Shown piece after piece: positions 32,892-42,747 of a stretch of DNA of 49,331 nucleotides. Under the pieces are notes generated by a model. It ran no database searches. It was not told the DNA's origin and saw only the letters and a list, made by a program, of their open reading frames with translations. The DNA comes from Lachnospiraceae bacterium (GTDB lineage: Bacteria > Bacillota > Clostridia > Lachnospirales > Lachnospiraceae), in assembly GCA_024690605.1 (NCBI GenBank), contig JAILOV010000005.1, positions 1-49,331 on the forward strand, written 5' to 3'. Within the stretch, counting starts at the first letter, position 1. Every line of letters begins with the position of its first letter. Both the position numbers and the translations under genes were made by a program.

Positions 32892-35096
32892 ATGATGATG
32901 GTTATAGAGCAGGCGATCAACGTACTTTCCATATTATTGAATATGGCCGGCCTCATGCTGTGCCTGTTCCGGTATTTCGAGCACACCCGAAGGACACTTT
33001 CGTTCGCGGTGATCTTTTATCTTGGCAACATGCTTTCCAATTATTATTGGGGTGTTTACTGCCTTGTCATGAACGATGATCCCGTCGTGTCCGATATGCT
33101 CGCCTATTTCGGGTGGAATCTTTCTTTTGTGATGCTGACGCTCATGTTGGTCTGTCTGCGCAGGGAGCGCGGGATCCGCAAGTTTTCACTGATCTCCTTT
33201 CTGCCGATCCCGATCGCTGTTGCCCAGCTGATCCTGTATCTGCAGTACGGAGGGATCTTTAACAATCTCTGGCAGGTGTCCTGGGCGACAGCCAGCGCCT
33301 GTCTGGCGCTGAATACCATCGATCACTGCCTCAATGAGCGCAGCGAGGGTAAAAAGACACCCCTCATCGAATGCGTGGTCCTTCTTTACATTATCTCCGA
33401 GTTTGCCTCGTGGACCGCGTCCTGCTTTGACTGGCCTTCCGAACTGTTAGATCCCTACACCTACATGAGCCTGCTCGGCTGTGTCTGCTATCTGTTGCTT
33501 CCGCTCGCATTTGCCCGGGAGTACGGAAAGAACGCGGACGATCTGCAAAAAGCAGCGCACAGCCGGCTGATGAGACTGTTCCGGCCGCTTTATACCGTGG
33601 TGCTCGTTGTGTGCTGCTCCGGCGGATATTTTCTCGCCGTATGGATCCGCAACACGCTGGAGATGAGTATCGGCGGGCGGGCGGATGCGAATCCCTACAG
33701 CATCATCGCCGCGATGCTCTTTGTTGTGTCTCTCGTTATCGTGTCCTTTACGCTCACGATCATTCTTGTTGTGGAATCGGGAAAGAAGACCTATGAGGGG
33801 CAGGCACTGGAAGCAGCAAGAGATTCGGCCGAAAGATCCAATGAGGCCAAGAGCGAGTTTCTGGCAAACATGTCCCATGAGATCCGCACGCCGATCAATG
33901 CCGTGCTCGGCATGAATGAGATGATCTTCCGCGAGAGTCTTGAGGCACGGGATGATCCGCCCGGGGATCCCGAACGCATCCGGGAACTGTTTTCCGATAT
34001 CTGTCTCTGTTCCGGCAACATTGAGAGCGCCGGCAGGAATCTGCTCTCGATCATCAACGACATTCTGGATTTTTCCAAGATCGAGGCCGGCAAGCTTGAG
34101 ATCGTGGAGGGTGACTATCAGCTGAGCGCCGTGCTCAATGATGTCAGCAACATGATCTCCTTTAAGGCGGAAAACAAGGGACTCAAATATGATGTGGTCG
34201 TGGATGAGACGCTGCCTGACGGGTTCCGCGGCGACGAGATCAGGGTTCGTCAGATCATCACCAATCTGCTGAACAACGCCGTGAAATACACGGAGAAGGG
34301 CAAGTTTGTGCTGTCCGTTTCCGGCAAAAGAGGTCCGGACAAAACGGATGCCGACCACATGATCCTGATGGTCTCCGTGAGGGACACGGGCATCGGCATT
34401 AAGGAAGAGGACCGGGCGCGGCTCTTTAAGAAGTTCGAGCGGATGGATATTGAAAAGAACAGTACGATCGAGGGAACCGGATTGGGACTGGCCATCACCG
34501 GAAGCCTGCTGGAGATGATGGGCGGTTCGATCGAAGTGGACAGCCGCTACGGCCGCGGATCGACCTTTACGGCCTACATCCCGCAGGAGGTCACGTCAGC
34601 GGAGCCGATCGGCAATTTCCGCGAGCGCTATGAGAACAGCATCCGGGCACAGAAGGCGAGAAAGGAGAGTTTCCACGCGGAAAACGCACATATTCTCATT
34701 GTCGATGACACGGAACTGAACCTGGCGGTGGCGAAGGGACTGCTGAAGAAGACGCAGATCGCGATCGATACCGCGACCGGCGGAGAGGCGGCGATCCGTC
34801 TGGCCAGGGAATCGCGCTATGATCTCATCCTGATGGATCAGCGGATGCCGGAAATGGACGGCACCACGGCCATGCGGAAGATCAAGGAGGATCCGAACAG
34901 CCTGAACGGCAAGACACCGTTTATCTGTCTGACGGCCGATGCGATCACCGGCGCGAGGGAACGCTATATTGCCGAGGGATTCAACGACTATCTTACCAAG
35001 CCGATCGACGGCGCTTCTCTGGAAAAGGTCCTGCTGCAGTATCTTCCGGAAGCCGCGATCAGCAGCAGGGATTCCGCAGGTCGGGGGGCCGGATAA
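32892..35096 (+). CDS. Hybrid sensor histidine kinase 1 (membrane, HisKA-HATPase-REC)
   Basis: About 734 residues. Seven to eight membrane segments fill residues about 3-300 with no large extracellular loop, so the signal is probably sensed in or at the membrane. HisKA has His329 in LANMSHEIRTPINAVLGM, then the N-box NLLNNAVKYTEKG, G1 DTGIGIKEED and G2 GTGLGLAI. The receiver domain (about 595-715) has phospho-acceptor Asp649 in LILMDQRMPEMDG. No HPt and no DNA-binding output. Three tandem ATGs (32892, 32895, 32898) follow GGGGG; any may be used. The next kinase gene starts immediately after the stop. Signal and final target unknown. Confidence 0.88.
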   Translation: MMMVIEQAINVLSILLNMAGLMLCLFRYFEHTRRTLSFAVIFYLGNMLSNYYWGVYCLVMNDDPVVSDMLAYFGWNLSFVMLTLMLVCLRRERGIRKFSLISFLPIPIAVAQLILYLQYGGIFNNLWQVSWATASACLALNTIDHCLNERSEGKKTPLIECVVLLYIISEFASWTASCFDWPSELLDPYTYMSLLGCVCYLLLPLAFAREYGKNADDLQKAAHSRLMRLFRPLYTVVLVVCCSGGYFLAVWIRNTLEMSIGGRADANPYSIIAAMLFVVSLVIVSFTLTIILVVESGKKTYEGQALEAARDSAERSNEAKSEFLANMSHEIRTPINAVLGMNEMIFRESLEARDDPPGDPERIRELFSDICLCSGNIESAGRNLLSIINDILDFSKIEAGKLEIVEGDYQLSAVLNDVSNMISFKAENKGLKYDVVVDETLPDGFRGDEIRVRQIITNLLNNAVKYTEKGKFVLSVSGKRGPDKTDADHMILMVSVRDTGIGIKEEDRARLFKKFERMDIEKNSTIEGTGLGLAITGSLLEMMGGSIEVDSRYGRGSTFTAYIPQEVTSAEPIGNFRERYENSIRAQKARKESFHAENAHILIVDDTELNLAVAKGLLKKTQIAIDTATGGEAAIRLARESRYDLILMDQRMPEMDGTTAMRKIKEDPNSLNGKTPFICLTADAITGARERYIAEGFNDYLTKPIDGASLEKVLLQYLPEAAISSRDSAGRGAG

Positions 35097-37166
35097 TTGA
35101 ACGATTATTCACTTCGCAATGCCAAAACACACAACACCGTCGTGGCTATCATCACGATCGCGTGTCTCGGCACGATCTCGGGCAGCTACGCGCTGGACTG
35201 GGAATTCTGGGTGCCGCCGCTCATTGTCGTCGGCCTGATCGCCACCTTGGTCCTGCACCTCACCCAGTACGGTTCCCGCAGCTTCCGCGAGAATTACTAT
35301 CTGATCCTGACCATGCTGATCTCCTTTTATCACGGGGTGCACAGCACCAGTTTCTTTGAGATCGTGGTGGTCTCTTCCCTTATGATGGTCAATGTGACGC
35401 TGCTGCAGCGCAGGGAATTCGTCGCGCTGATGCTGACGGAGTATTTCGTTCTGCTGATCATCCAGATCGTGCTGGCACTCAGGTTTCACAGCATGGAGTT
35501 TGACACGATCACCGTTTCCAAGATCATTCTCCACGTGGTTGCGGAATGCTGCATCTATAAGGGACTGAACGAGGTTCTCAGAAATGACCGCGAGGACAGA
35601 GAGGAACTGGAAAAACTGAAAGAGGATAAGGATACCGCGCGTACCGAGATGGAAGATTTCCTCGTCAATCTTTCCCACGAGCTGCGAACCCCGGTCAATG
35701 TCATCAACGGCATGTCGACCGTCATTCTGAAAAAGGAAGAACGGGAGGACGTGGCGTCCATCCGGGATGCGGGGCTCAGGCTTTCCAGTCAGATCGAGGA
35801 CATTCAGGACTACAGCGAGATCCAGCGGGGCGATGTTGTGCTCGAAGAGGATCGTTACCTGATCGCGTCCCTGCTTGGTGATGTCATAAAAGACTATTCC
35901 CTCCGTGAGAGAAACAGGAGGATCGATCTGGTCGTGGATCTTGATCCCAATGTTCCTGCCGTTCTGCGGGGAGACGCGGGCAAGATCGGTAAAGTGATCC
36001 GGCATCTGCTCGACAATGCCGCCAAATTCACGGACCGGGGCGGGATCTTTCTGCGCGTGCACGGGATCCGGCGCCCCTATGGTATCAATCTGATCATCGA
36101 AGTGACCGATACCGGCATCGGTATGACACAGGCAGATATGGACGGGATCTCCGGCGGACTTTATCAGGCGGATAAATCGCGCAGCAGAAGCACGGGAGGT
36201 GTCGGCCTCGGCCTTTCAATCGTCTATGGTTTTGTCCGCAAGATGAACGGCTTTGTGAATATCGAAAGCACAAAGGGAAAAGGGACGACTGTCAAGGTCA
36301 GTATCGCACAGGAGATCGTCGATCCTGCCCCATGCCTGCATGTTGACAGCAAGACCTTTATCAGTGCCGCACTCTACATGAGTGAGGACAGGGAACGCCT
36401 GCCGGAGGTGAATGAGAGCGTTCGACGCATGGCACTCGATCTCGCCGCCGGACTGCGACTGAATCTGTATCCGGCTGCCACAATTGACGATCTGAAGAGA
36501 CTGATGGAACGTGGCGATATCACGCACGTGTTTACCGGCGCGGAGGAATATGAACGATCGACCGCGTACTTTGACGGGCTGGCCGCGGACGGGAGTGTCA
36601 CGCTCGCGATCTCCGCTCCTGCGGACTTTGCCGTTCAGCCGGGCAGCCGCGCCTTCGTCATACCGGATCCTCTGTACGGTGTTCCGGTCGTCAGGATCCT
36701 GAACGGAGAAGGACACGAGCGAGCGGAATCCGACGGAGAGGAAAGCGCAAAGCCTGTGCTGGCGGGCATCCGGGCACTGGTCGTGGATGACGAGCCCCTG
36801 AATCTGACGGTCGCTGTCGGTCTGTTCGGAGAATACGGCATGATCATCGACACGGCGGAGAGCGGAAGGGATGCGATCGACCGGTATTCGGAGAAGAATT
36901 ACGATATCGTCTTCATGGATCATATGATGCCGGAAATGGACGGTGTGGAGGCCATGAAACGGATCAGGGAGATCGCGCTCAAAAAGGCCAGGGTGGTGCG
37001 TGTGATCGCACTCACTGCCAATGCCGTCAGCGGTGTCAGGGAGATGTTCCTGAGGGAAGGCTTTGATGAGTTTATCAGCAAACCGGTCAATATCTCTGAG
37101 TTTGAGCGGATCATGCATCGGATGTTTCCCGCGGGCTCTGTCCGACAGGAAGGAGGTCGGATATGA
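35097..37166 (+). CDS. Hybrid sensor histidine kinase 2 (membrane, HisKA-HATPase-REC)
   Basis: A 689-residue hybrid kinase. Four to five membrane segments (about 13-160), a coiled coil rich in Glu/Lys (about 160-185), HisKA with His194 in LVNLSHELRTPVNVINGM, ATP-binding N-box LLDNAAKFTDRG, DTGIGMTQAD and VGLGLSIVYG. An extra middle region (about 405-555) resembles a degenerate receiver (no acceptor Asp visible). A receiver (about 557-680) follows with Asp608 in IVFMDHMMPEMDG. The start is TTG 35097, directly after the previous stop (TAA TTG), with GGGGGG upstream. HisKA-domain sequence differs clearly from kinases 1 and 3, so this is not a recent duplicate. Ends ATGA-coupled to kinase 3. Confidence 0.87.
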   Translation: MNDYSLRNAKTHNTVVAIITIACLGTISGSYALDWEFWVPPLIVVGLIATLVLHLTQYGSRSFRENYYLILTMLISFYHGVHSTSFFEIVVVSSLMMVNVTLLQRREFVALMLTEYFVLLIIQIVLALRFHSMEFDTITVSKIILHVVAECCIYKGLNEVLRNDREDREELEKLKEDKDTARTEMEDFLVNLSHELRTPVNVINGMSTVILKKEEREDVASIRDAGLRLSSQIEDIQDYSEIQRGDVVLEEDRYLIASLLGDVIKDYSLRERNRRIDLVVDLDPNVPAVLRGDAGKIGKVIRHLLDNAAKFTDRGGIFLRVHGIRRPYGINLIIEVTDTGIGMTQADMDGISGGLYQADKSRSRSTGGVGLGLSIVYGFVRKMNGFVNIESTKGKGTTVKVSIAQEIVDPAPCLHVDSKTFISAALYMSEDRERLPEVNESVRRMALDLAAGLRLNLYPAATIDDLKRLMERGDITHVFTGAEEYERSTAYFDGLAADGSVTLAISAPADFAVQPGSRAFVIPDPLYGVPVVRILNGEGHERAESDGEESAKPVLAGIRALVVDDEPLNLTVAVGLFGEYGMIIDTAESGRDAIDRYSEKNYDIVFMDHMMPEMDGVEAMKRIREIALKKARVVRVIALTANAVSGVREMFLREGFDEFISKPVNISEFERIMHRMFPAGSVRQEGGRI

Positions 37167-40100
37167 GATTTCTGAAGGGACTGAGCCACCTGATCTCCGA
37201 TCCGTCGAGGGATCTTAAGGAACGTCTTTTCTATCTGATGACGCTGCTTGCCATGTGCATTCTCAGCATCGCGCTCATCGGAGATATCCTTTACAAAGAG
37301 AGTATTGTGGAGATCATCATACTTCTCATCACGCTGTGCGCGGCACCTCTGTTCACGTGGCTCGGAGTCCGTCTGGGAAAGCTTGATCTGTTCATCCGTC
37401 TGCTCTCCGGCAGCATCATTCTGGTCGTCATCCCGATCGTGTTCATTTTCGGCGGCGGTGTGGAGGGTGCGTCCATTCCCTGGATGGTGTTCTGTTACCT
37501 CTATGTCGGTCTGATCGTGTCCGGATGGTGGCGGATGCTGGCTCTGTTCACACTCACGATCGTTGTGGTCCTGCTGTTCATGCTGGGATACTATCATCCC
37601 GAGCTCATCGTTCAGCACACAAGGAAGCTGTTCTATCTGGATCTGATGCTCGCGGTCATCGAGGTGGGGGTCGTCTGCTACATCATGACCTGGTTTCAGA
37701 GCCGCCTGTATATGAGGGAGAACAGCCGCAGCAAGGACGAAATGAGAAAGGTTGAGGATCTCAATCGGGCGCAGAACCGCTTCTTTTCCAACATGAGCCA
37801 CGAGATCAGAACGCCGATCAATTCCATTCTGGGACTCAATGAGATCATCCTGCGTCAGGAGGACGCATCGGAGGAGATCGTCCGGGATGCCAGAAATATC
37901 GAAGGCGCGGGCAAAATGCTGCTCGCTCTGATCAATGATATCCTCGATTTTTCCAGGATCGAGGCGGGCAAGATGGATATCATCCCGGTGAACTACAGTT
38001 TTGCCTCCATGATCTCCGATGTCGTCAATATGATATGGCTCAGGGCGGAAGAGAAGGGACTGGAGTTTAATGTCGAGGTGGATCCGTCCATTCCGTCGGA
38101 ACTGTTCGGCGATGAAATCCGCATCCGACAGATTCTGATCAATCTGCTGAACAACGCGGTGAAATACACCAAAGAGGGATCCGTGATGCTGCGTGTCGAG
38201 CGCGAGGATGTCAGGGACGGACAGGTGCTGCTTTCGTTTTCCGTGATCGATACCGGCATGGGGATCAAGCAGGACGCGCTCCCCTACCTGTTTCATGCGT
38301 TCCGTCGGGAGGATGAGGAAAAGAATACGAGGATCGAGGGGACCGGTCTGGGGCTCTCCATTGTGAAACAGCTGGTCGATCTGATGAACGGCAGCATCAC
38401 GGTGAACAGTGTTTACACGCAGGGCTCCACCTTTATGGTCACGCTCAGACAGAAGATCGGCAGAGCGGATGCTGTGGGTGATATCGATTTCTCCGACCGG
38501 GTGGTACGGGGAAGAGCGGACGGATATCAGGCAGGCTTCCTTGCTCCGGATGTCCGGATCCTGATCGTTGACGACAACGAAATGAATCTGGAGGTGGAGA
38601 AGAAACTCCTGGCAGGTACGCAGATCGCGGTGGATACGGCGATCAGCGGGGAGGCGGCGCTATCGAGAACGCTGACCGTTCGTTATGATATGATCCTCAT
38701 GGATCATCTGATGCCGGAAATGAACGGTATCGAGTGCATGCAGCATATCCGGAAGCAGAGAGACGGTCTGAACAATCACACCCCCATCATCGTGCTGACA
38801 GCCAACGCGGACAGCGAAAACCGGGAATTATACAGCAACAGCGGATTTGATGATTACCTGTTGAAGCCCGTTTCGGGAGATCAGCTCGAGGAGATGATCC
38901 TGTCCCATCTGCCGGCATCCAAAGTGATCAGGCAGGAGAAGACCGCAGACAGGCGTCTGCGGGTCAATACGGCGGGCAGTTACAACCGCAAGATCCCCGT
39001 GGTGGTTGCGACGAACAGCAGCTGTGAACTGCCGCTGGCGGTGATCAGAGATCTGCAGATCGACACGATCCCGTTCAGTGTCCACAAGGAGGGAAAGACC
39101 TATTATGATGTGATCGAAACGGGGACGGATGAGATCCTGCATTATATGCGAGGGGGTACGGAACTTGTTCCGGAATCGCCGTCGGTAGAGGAGTTTGAAC
39201 TGTTTTTCGGACAAGCGCTCAGAAAAGCGCACCATGTGATCTACATCGCAAGTTCTTCCACTGTCAGCCGGGAATATGAGCATGCCAGAACGGCTGCCAG
39301 AGCCTATGGCAACATCACAATCATGGATTCCGGCTGCGCCTCGGGCGCTCTCGGCCTGATGGTCCTGCTGGCACATCGGATGAGCCTGCAGGGAAAATCG
39401 CCGGAGAAGATCGCGGAGGAACTGGAGCATTTCAGAAACCGGCTCAGCTGCACGTTTTTGACGGACGCCTCCTATCTTCTGCGGAAAAAGGGAATTCTGA
39501 GCAGGAGCGGTTTGAATTTCATCCGGCTCCTGAACATACGCACCATTATCCGCATGGATGAAGGCAGGTATCATGTCGGCCGTATCGTGATGGGAGAACA
39601 TAAGCGATGCGACGGAAAGTTCGTAGACTATGCTCTGCCCCGGTTTTCCGTGCCGGATCCGGATCTGCTCCTGGTCATCTATGTGGATCAGACCGGGGAA
39701 CAGCTGAAACAGATCGAGGCAAGGATCAGACGAAGATGCGATATAAAGAATATCGTTTTTCTGAAGGGATCCGGCGTTTTTGCTCTCCAGTGCGGACCGG
39801 ATGTCCTCGGTCTGATCAGTATCGAAGGGGATGCGCAGAGTTATCATTTGAGTCAGCTACTGGTGCAGGATGAGGAGGATGAAGAGGAGCCGAAGGCGGA
39901 AACGGTTCCGGAAACCCGCGCGCAGGAGACCCCGCTGCAGGTTGAGGAGAAAACGGATGAGCCCGTGATGCCTGCGCAGGCACAGCAAACCGGAGAATGG
40001 TACGAGGCAATCCCGGGGATCGACGCGGAAAAGGGCATTCGTTTCAGCGGATCGGAGGAAGGTTACCGGGCGGTTCTGCAGATCTTCCATGATTCGATCG

Positions 40101-40597
40101 GGACCAAAAGGGAAGAGATCGAGCGATTCTATCGGGACGAAAACTGGGAAGACTACACGATCAAGGTTCACGCCCTGAAAAGCTCCGCGCGGGTGATCGG
40201 CGCGGATCCGCTGGCTGATGATGCACAGGCACTTGAAAAAGCGGGGAATGAGCGGGATATCGACTTTATCCGCACACATCACGCGGATGTCATGCGCGCG
40301 TATTCCGCTTTCGGAGAGATCCTCGCGCCGCTCTTTGTCGAGGAGGAACGGGAAGAGGAGACTGCCGATACGGATCCGTCCGTGAATGAGCGGTTTGACC
40401 GTTTTCTGATCGAGGAGGCCTTTGCGGGGATGCTGGATGCCGCGGAGAGAAAAGATGATGCCTCGATCGTGAGCACTTTCCGGACATTGGGGGATTACAG
40501 GGTCTCACCGGAGGACGGTGAGACGATCGATGAACTCAAGAAACGCTTTGCAAAGGGCGATTTTGCCGGGATGATCGGGCTTTTGAAAGGAACGTAA
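37163..40597 (+). CDS. Hybrid histidine kinase 3 with embedded DegV domain and HPt
   Basis: A 1144-residue protein. Six or so membrane segments (about 20-185), HisKA His213 in FSNMSHEIRTPINSILGL, HATPase (NLLNNAVKYTKEG, DTGMGIKQD, GTGLGLSIV), receiver with Asp514 in MILMDHLMPEMNG. Then a DegV (EDD) fatty-acid-binding fold at about 609-885 (VVVATNSSCELPLAV, ESPSVEEFELFFGQAL, YIASSSTVSREYEHA, IMDSGCASGALGLMVL). An acidic linker (about 895-950), an HPt domain with His1003 in IKVHALKSSARVIGA, and a helical tail complete it. DegV/FakB proteins bind fatty acids for the fatty acid kinase; inside a kinase it may act as a lipid sensor. The classic Ser-containing loops are partly changed, so binding is unproven. 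Confidence 0.88.
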   Translation: MRFLKGLSHLISDPSRDLKERLFYLMTLLAMCILSIALIGDILYKESIVEIIILLITLCAAPLFTWLGVRLGKLDLFIRLLSGSIILVVIPIVFIFGGGVEGASIPWMVFCYLYVGLIVSGWWRMLALFTLTIVVVLLFMLGYYHPELIVQHTRKLFYLDLMLAVIEVGVVCYIMTWFQSRLYMRENSRSKDEMRKVEDLNRAQNRFFSNMSHEIRTPINSILGLNEIILRQEDASEEIVRDARNIEGAGKMLLALINDILDFSRIEAGKMDIIPVNYSFASMISDVVNMIWLRAEEKGLEFNVEVDPSIPSELFGDEIRIRQILINLLNNAVKYTKEGSVMLRVEREDVRDGQVLLSFSVIDTGMGIKQDALPYLFHAFRREDEEKNTRIEGTGLGLSIVKQLVDLMNGSITVNSVYTQGSTFMVTLRQKIGRADAVGDIDFSDRVVRGRADGYQAGFLAPDVRILIVDDNEMNLEVEKKLLAGTQIAVDTAISGEAALSRTLTVRYDMILMDHLMPEMNGIECMQHIRKQRDGLNNHTPIIVLTANADSENRELYSNSGFDDYLLKPVSGDQLEEMILSHLPASKVIRQEKTADRRLRVNTAGSYNRKIPVVVATNSSCELPLAVIRDLQIDTIPFSVHKEGKTYYDVIETGTDEILHYMRGGTELVPESPSVEEFELFFGQALRKAHHVIYIASSSTVSREYEHARTAARAYGNITIMDSGCASGALGLMVLLAHRMSLQGKSPEKIAEELEHFRNRLSCTFLTDASYLLRKKGILSRSGLNFIRLLNIRTIIRMDEGRYHVGRIVMGEHKRCDGKFVDYALPRFSVPDPDLLLVIYVDQTGEQLKQIEARIRRRCDIKNIVFLKGSGVFALQCGPDVLGLISIEGDAQSYHLSQLLVQDEEDEEEPKAETVPETRAQETPLQVEEKTDEPVMPAQAQQTGEWYEAIPGIDAEKGIRFSGSEEGYRAVLQIFHDSIGTKREEIERFYRDENWEDYTIKVHALKSSARVIGADPLADDAQALEKAGNERDIDFIRTHHADVMRAYSAFGEILAPLFVEEEREEETADTDPSVNERFDRFLIEEAFAGMLDAAERKDDASIVSTFRTLGDYRVSPEDGETIDELKKRFAKGDFAGMIGLLKGT

Positions 40598-42732
40598 TGA
40601 AAAAGCTGCAGCTGTCTACGGAGAAAAAATATACGATCCTGTTCATCTTCCTCGAGGTGCTGCTGATCCTCTATATCATGATCTCGACAGCATTTGTTGA
40701 TTCCGGATACAGGGAAAGGATCAGACCCTTTTCGTCGGAATGGACACTGGATGACGGGCGCATCTGGAAGATCGATGATGTGCTGCCGCATCAATACGGC
40801 GGACAGGTGACGATGAGAAAAAAACTGCCGGAAAACCTGTCGGACGATGACTGTCTCTGCTTTGAGACCAGAAATGCGTCTATTAAGATCTGGGTGGATG
40901 ACCGGGAGGTCTACACCTTTGAGCCGAAGGAAAACCTGACGGGTCACGGATATGGGGACGCTTTCCATATGATCGGCCTGCGCAAATGGGATGCGGGCAA
41001 AACCGTCAGGATCCGCAGTCAGGGTATGAATAACCTGCTGGGAGGACGCATTTCCGGTGTCTGTCTGGCACCGGCGCAGGACTATATCTATATGAATATC
41101 ACGAAGAGGGCGCTGCCGGCACTGCTCTCTCTCCTGATCGTTTTCCTCGGCGTGGTCATGTTGATCATTCATTTCATGATCCCGGACAAGGAGAATATGC
41201 CCTTCAGCATCCTGTCCCTCGGTCTGGTAGCGCTGCTGGCGGGATTCTGGCTGCTTGTGGACACCAATATCATGCAGCTTCTGTCCGGCCGGCTTTATCT
41301 GTGGCGAAGCCTGAACCGGACCGTGATCCTGTTGGCGGCCTTTCCGTGCGTCAGTTTTTTTAATTCGATCACGAAGCTCAGACGCCCGGTCTACCTGCAT
41401 ATCGCGTTCTGGTACAGTCTGCTGGCTTTCTGTCTCATGGTCGGCCTGCGTTTCTTTGCGGGTATCGATATGGCAAGATCGTTTTCCGTTGCGATCACGG
41501 CGGTCATTTTGGGTGTGATCGTTCTGATGACGGTCATTCTGATCGACAACTATCTGTACTGCAGAACCAATGCCATCCCAATCGGTTTCAGGAGTTTTTA
41601 TTTCGGCATGATCGTGTTTTTCGCATGCGCTTTGCTGGATGTTCTCCTGTATCTGTCCCGCAGATTTCAGTTGAACATGGGGGATTCCTATGGCGTTTTC
41701 TCTCGAATAGGGTTGGCTTTTTTCGCCACGCTGTCGCTTGTTCAGTTTCTTTCCTGGTGGGCCGGGAGCAGAGCGGAGATCGGCCGCGACCGCTTCATCA
41801 ATCGCGCTCTGCAGTATGCCGTATCCACCGGTGACTCCGGCGGTTCCGAGGGCGGTGTTGATTCCATGCTGCAGTTTATGGGAAAGGAGCTGCAGGCGCG
41901 CAGAGTCTGCATTTTCGAGGAACAGGGAAACGGCAGATTTCACGGAACCTACGAGTGGCATGAAGAAGGTCTGCCTCCGTCCGGTGTGGATCTGATCTAC
42001 ATGCCCTATGAGGGTTACGTGCAGGAACTGTATAAGGCATATGTCGCCGACGGCAACCGTCTGATCGTGAGAGATCCGGAGAAATACCGGTCGAGTCAGC
42101 CCGGACTCTACAATCTGCTCAAAAACAATCACGTGGACAACGCTGTGGCGGGGCCGCTGGAATCCAACGGCAAAATGATCGGATTTCTCGCGATCCTGGA
42201 TGTTCCGGCGCAGAATCTCAATGAGACATCGGAGATCGTATCGATGCTGTCCTACTTCCTGACGCAGCTGATCGTGCAGCGTGAGGAACAGAAACGGCTG
42301 CATCTGTACAGCTTCAGGGATTCGTTTTCCGGAGCGCTCAACCGCAGAGCATTCAAGGAATTCATCGATATTCATCTCGATCAGTCCGCTGCCTTCGGCT
42401 ACCTCGTCTGCAGGATCGACGATGTCGGCAACAATGATGTTGTGGCCGGTCGGGATACCGTGGACCTGATCGCGCAGCGGCTTGTCCGGTGCATGAACGA
42501 TGTCTTCGGAAATGAGAGAGTCTATCGTCTGACCTCTACCGATTTTGCCGCTTTCGGATTTGAAACGGAGGAGAGTTTTTTTACCGGCGATGTAGACAGG
42601 GTAAAGAGACTGGCTGCGGATCAGGGACTGCACGTTTCCGTCGGTGCCGTCTACTGTGCCTACGGAACGATGGGGATGGAACGTGTGATGCGCCGTGCGG
42701 GAGATATGCTGAAAGATGCGCGGGATAAATGA
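40597..42732 (+). CDS. 7TM membrane protein with GAF-like and degenerate GGDEF domains
   Basis: A 711-residue protein. A signal-anchor segment (about 12-32) leads to an extracellular beta-sandwich (about 33-165, like 7TMR-DISM sensor domains). Seven membrane segments (about 175-410) and a cytoplasmic GAF-like domain (about 430-560) follow. The C-terminus is a GGDEF fold (about 575-711: DSFSGALNRRAFKEF, ERVYRLTSTDFAAFGF). The catalytic GGDEF motif is replaced by TSTDF, so it should not make c-di-GMP and may bind GTP or a partner. ATG 40597 shares a base with the kinase 3 stop (TAATG) and has AAAGGA upstream, so it is coupled to the kinase genes and may be part of their sensing unit. Confidence 0.82.
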   Translation: MKKLQLSTEKKYTILFIFLEVLLILYIMISTAFVDSGYRERIRPFSSEWTLDDGRIWKIDDVLPHQYGGQVTMRKKLPENLSDDDCLCFETRNASIKIWVDDREVYTFEPKENLTGHGYGDAFHMIGLRKWDAGKTVRIRSQGMNNLLGGRISGVCLAPAQDYIYMNITKRALPALLSLLIVFLGVVMLIIHFMIPDKENMPFSILSLGLVALLAGFWLLVDTNIMQLLSGRLYLWRSLNRTVILLAAFPCVSFFNSITKLRRPVYLHIAFWYSLLAFCLMVGLRFFAGIDMARSFSVAITAVILGVIVLMTVILIDNYLYCRTNAIPIGFRSFYFGMIVFFACALLDVLLYLSRRFQLNMGDSYGVFSRIGLAFFATLSLVQFLSWWAGSRAEIGRDRFINRALQYAVSTGDSGGSEGGVDSMLQFMGKELQARRVCIFEEQGNGRFHGTYEWHEEGLPPSGVDLIYMPYEGYVQELYKAYVADGNRLIVRDPEKYRSSQPGLYNLLKNNHVDNAVAGPLESNGKMIGFLAILDVPAQNLNETSEIVSMLSYFLTQLIVQREEQKRLHLYSFRDSFSGALNRRAFKEFIDIHLDQSAAFGYLVCRIDDVGNNDVVAGRDTVDLIAQRLVRCMNDVFGNERVYRLTSTDFAAFGFETEESFFTGDVDRVKRLAADQGLHVSVGAVYCAYGTMGMERVMRRAGDMLKDARDK

Positions 42733-42747
42733 CGGAGGGGAGCTGTG

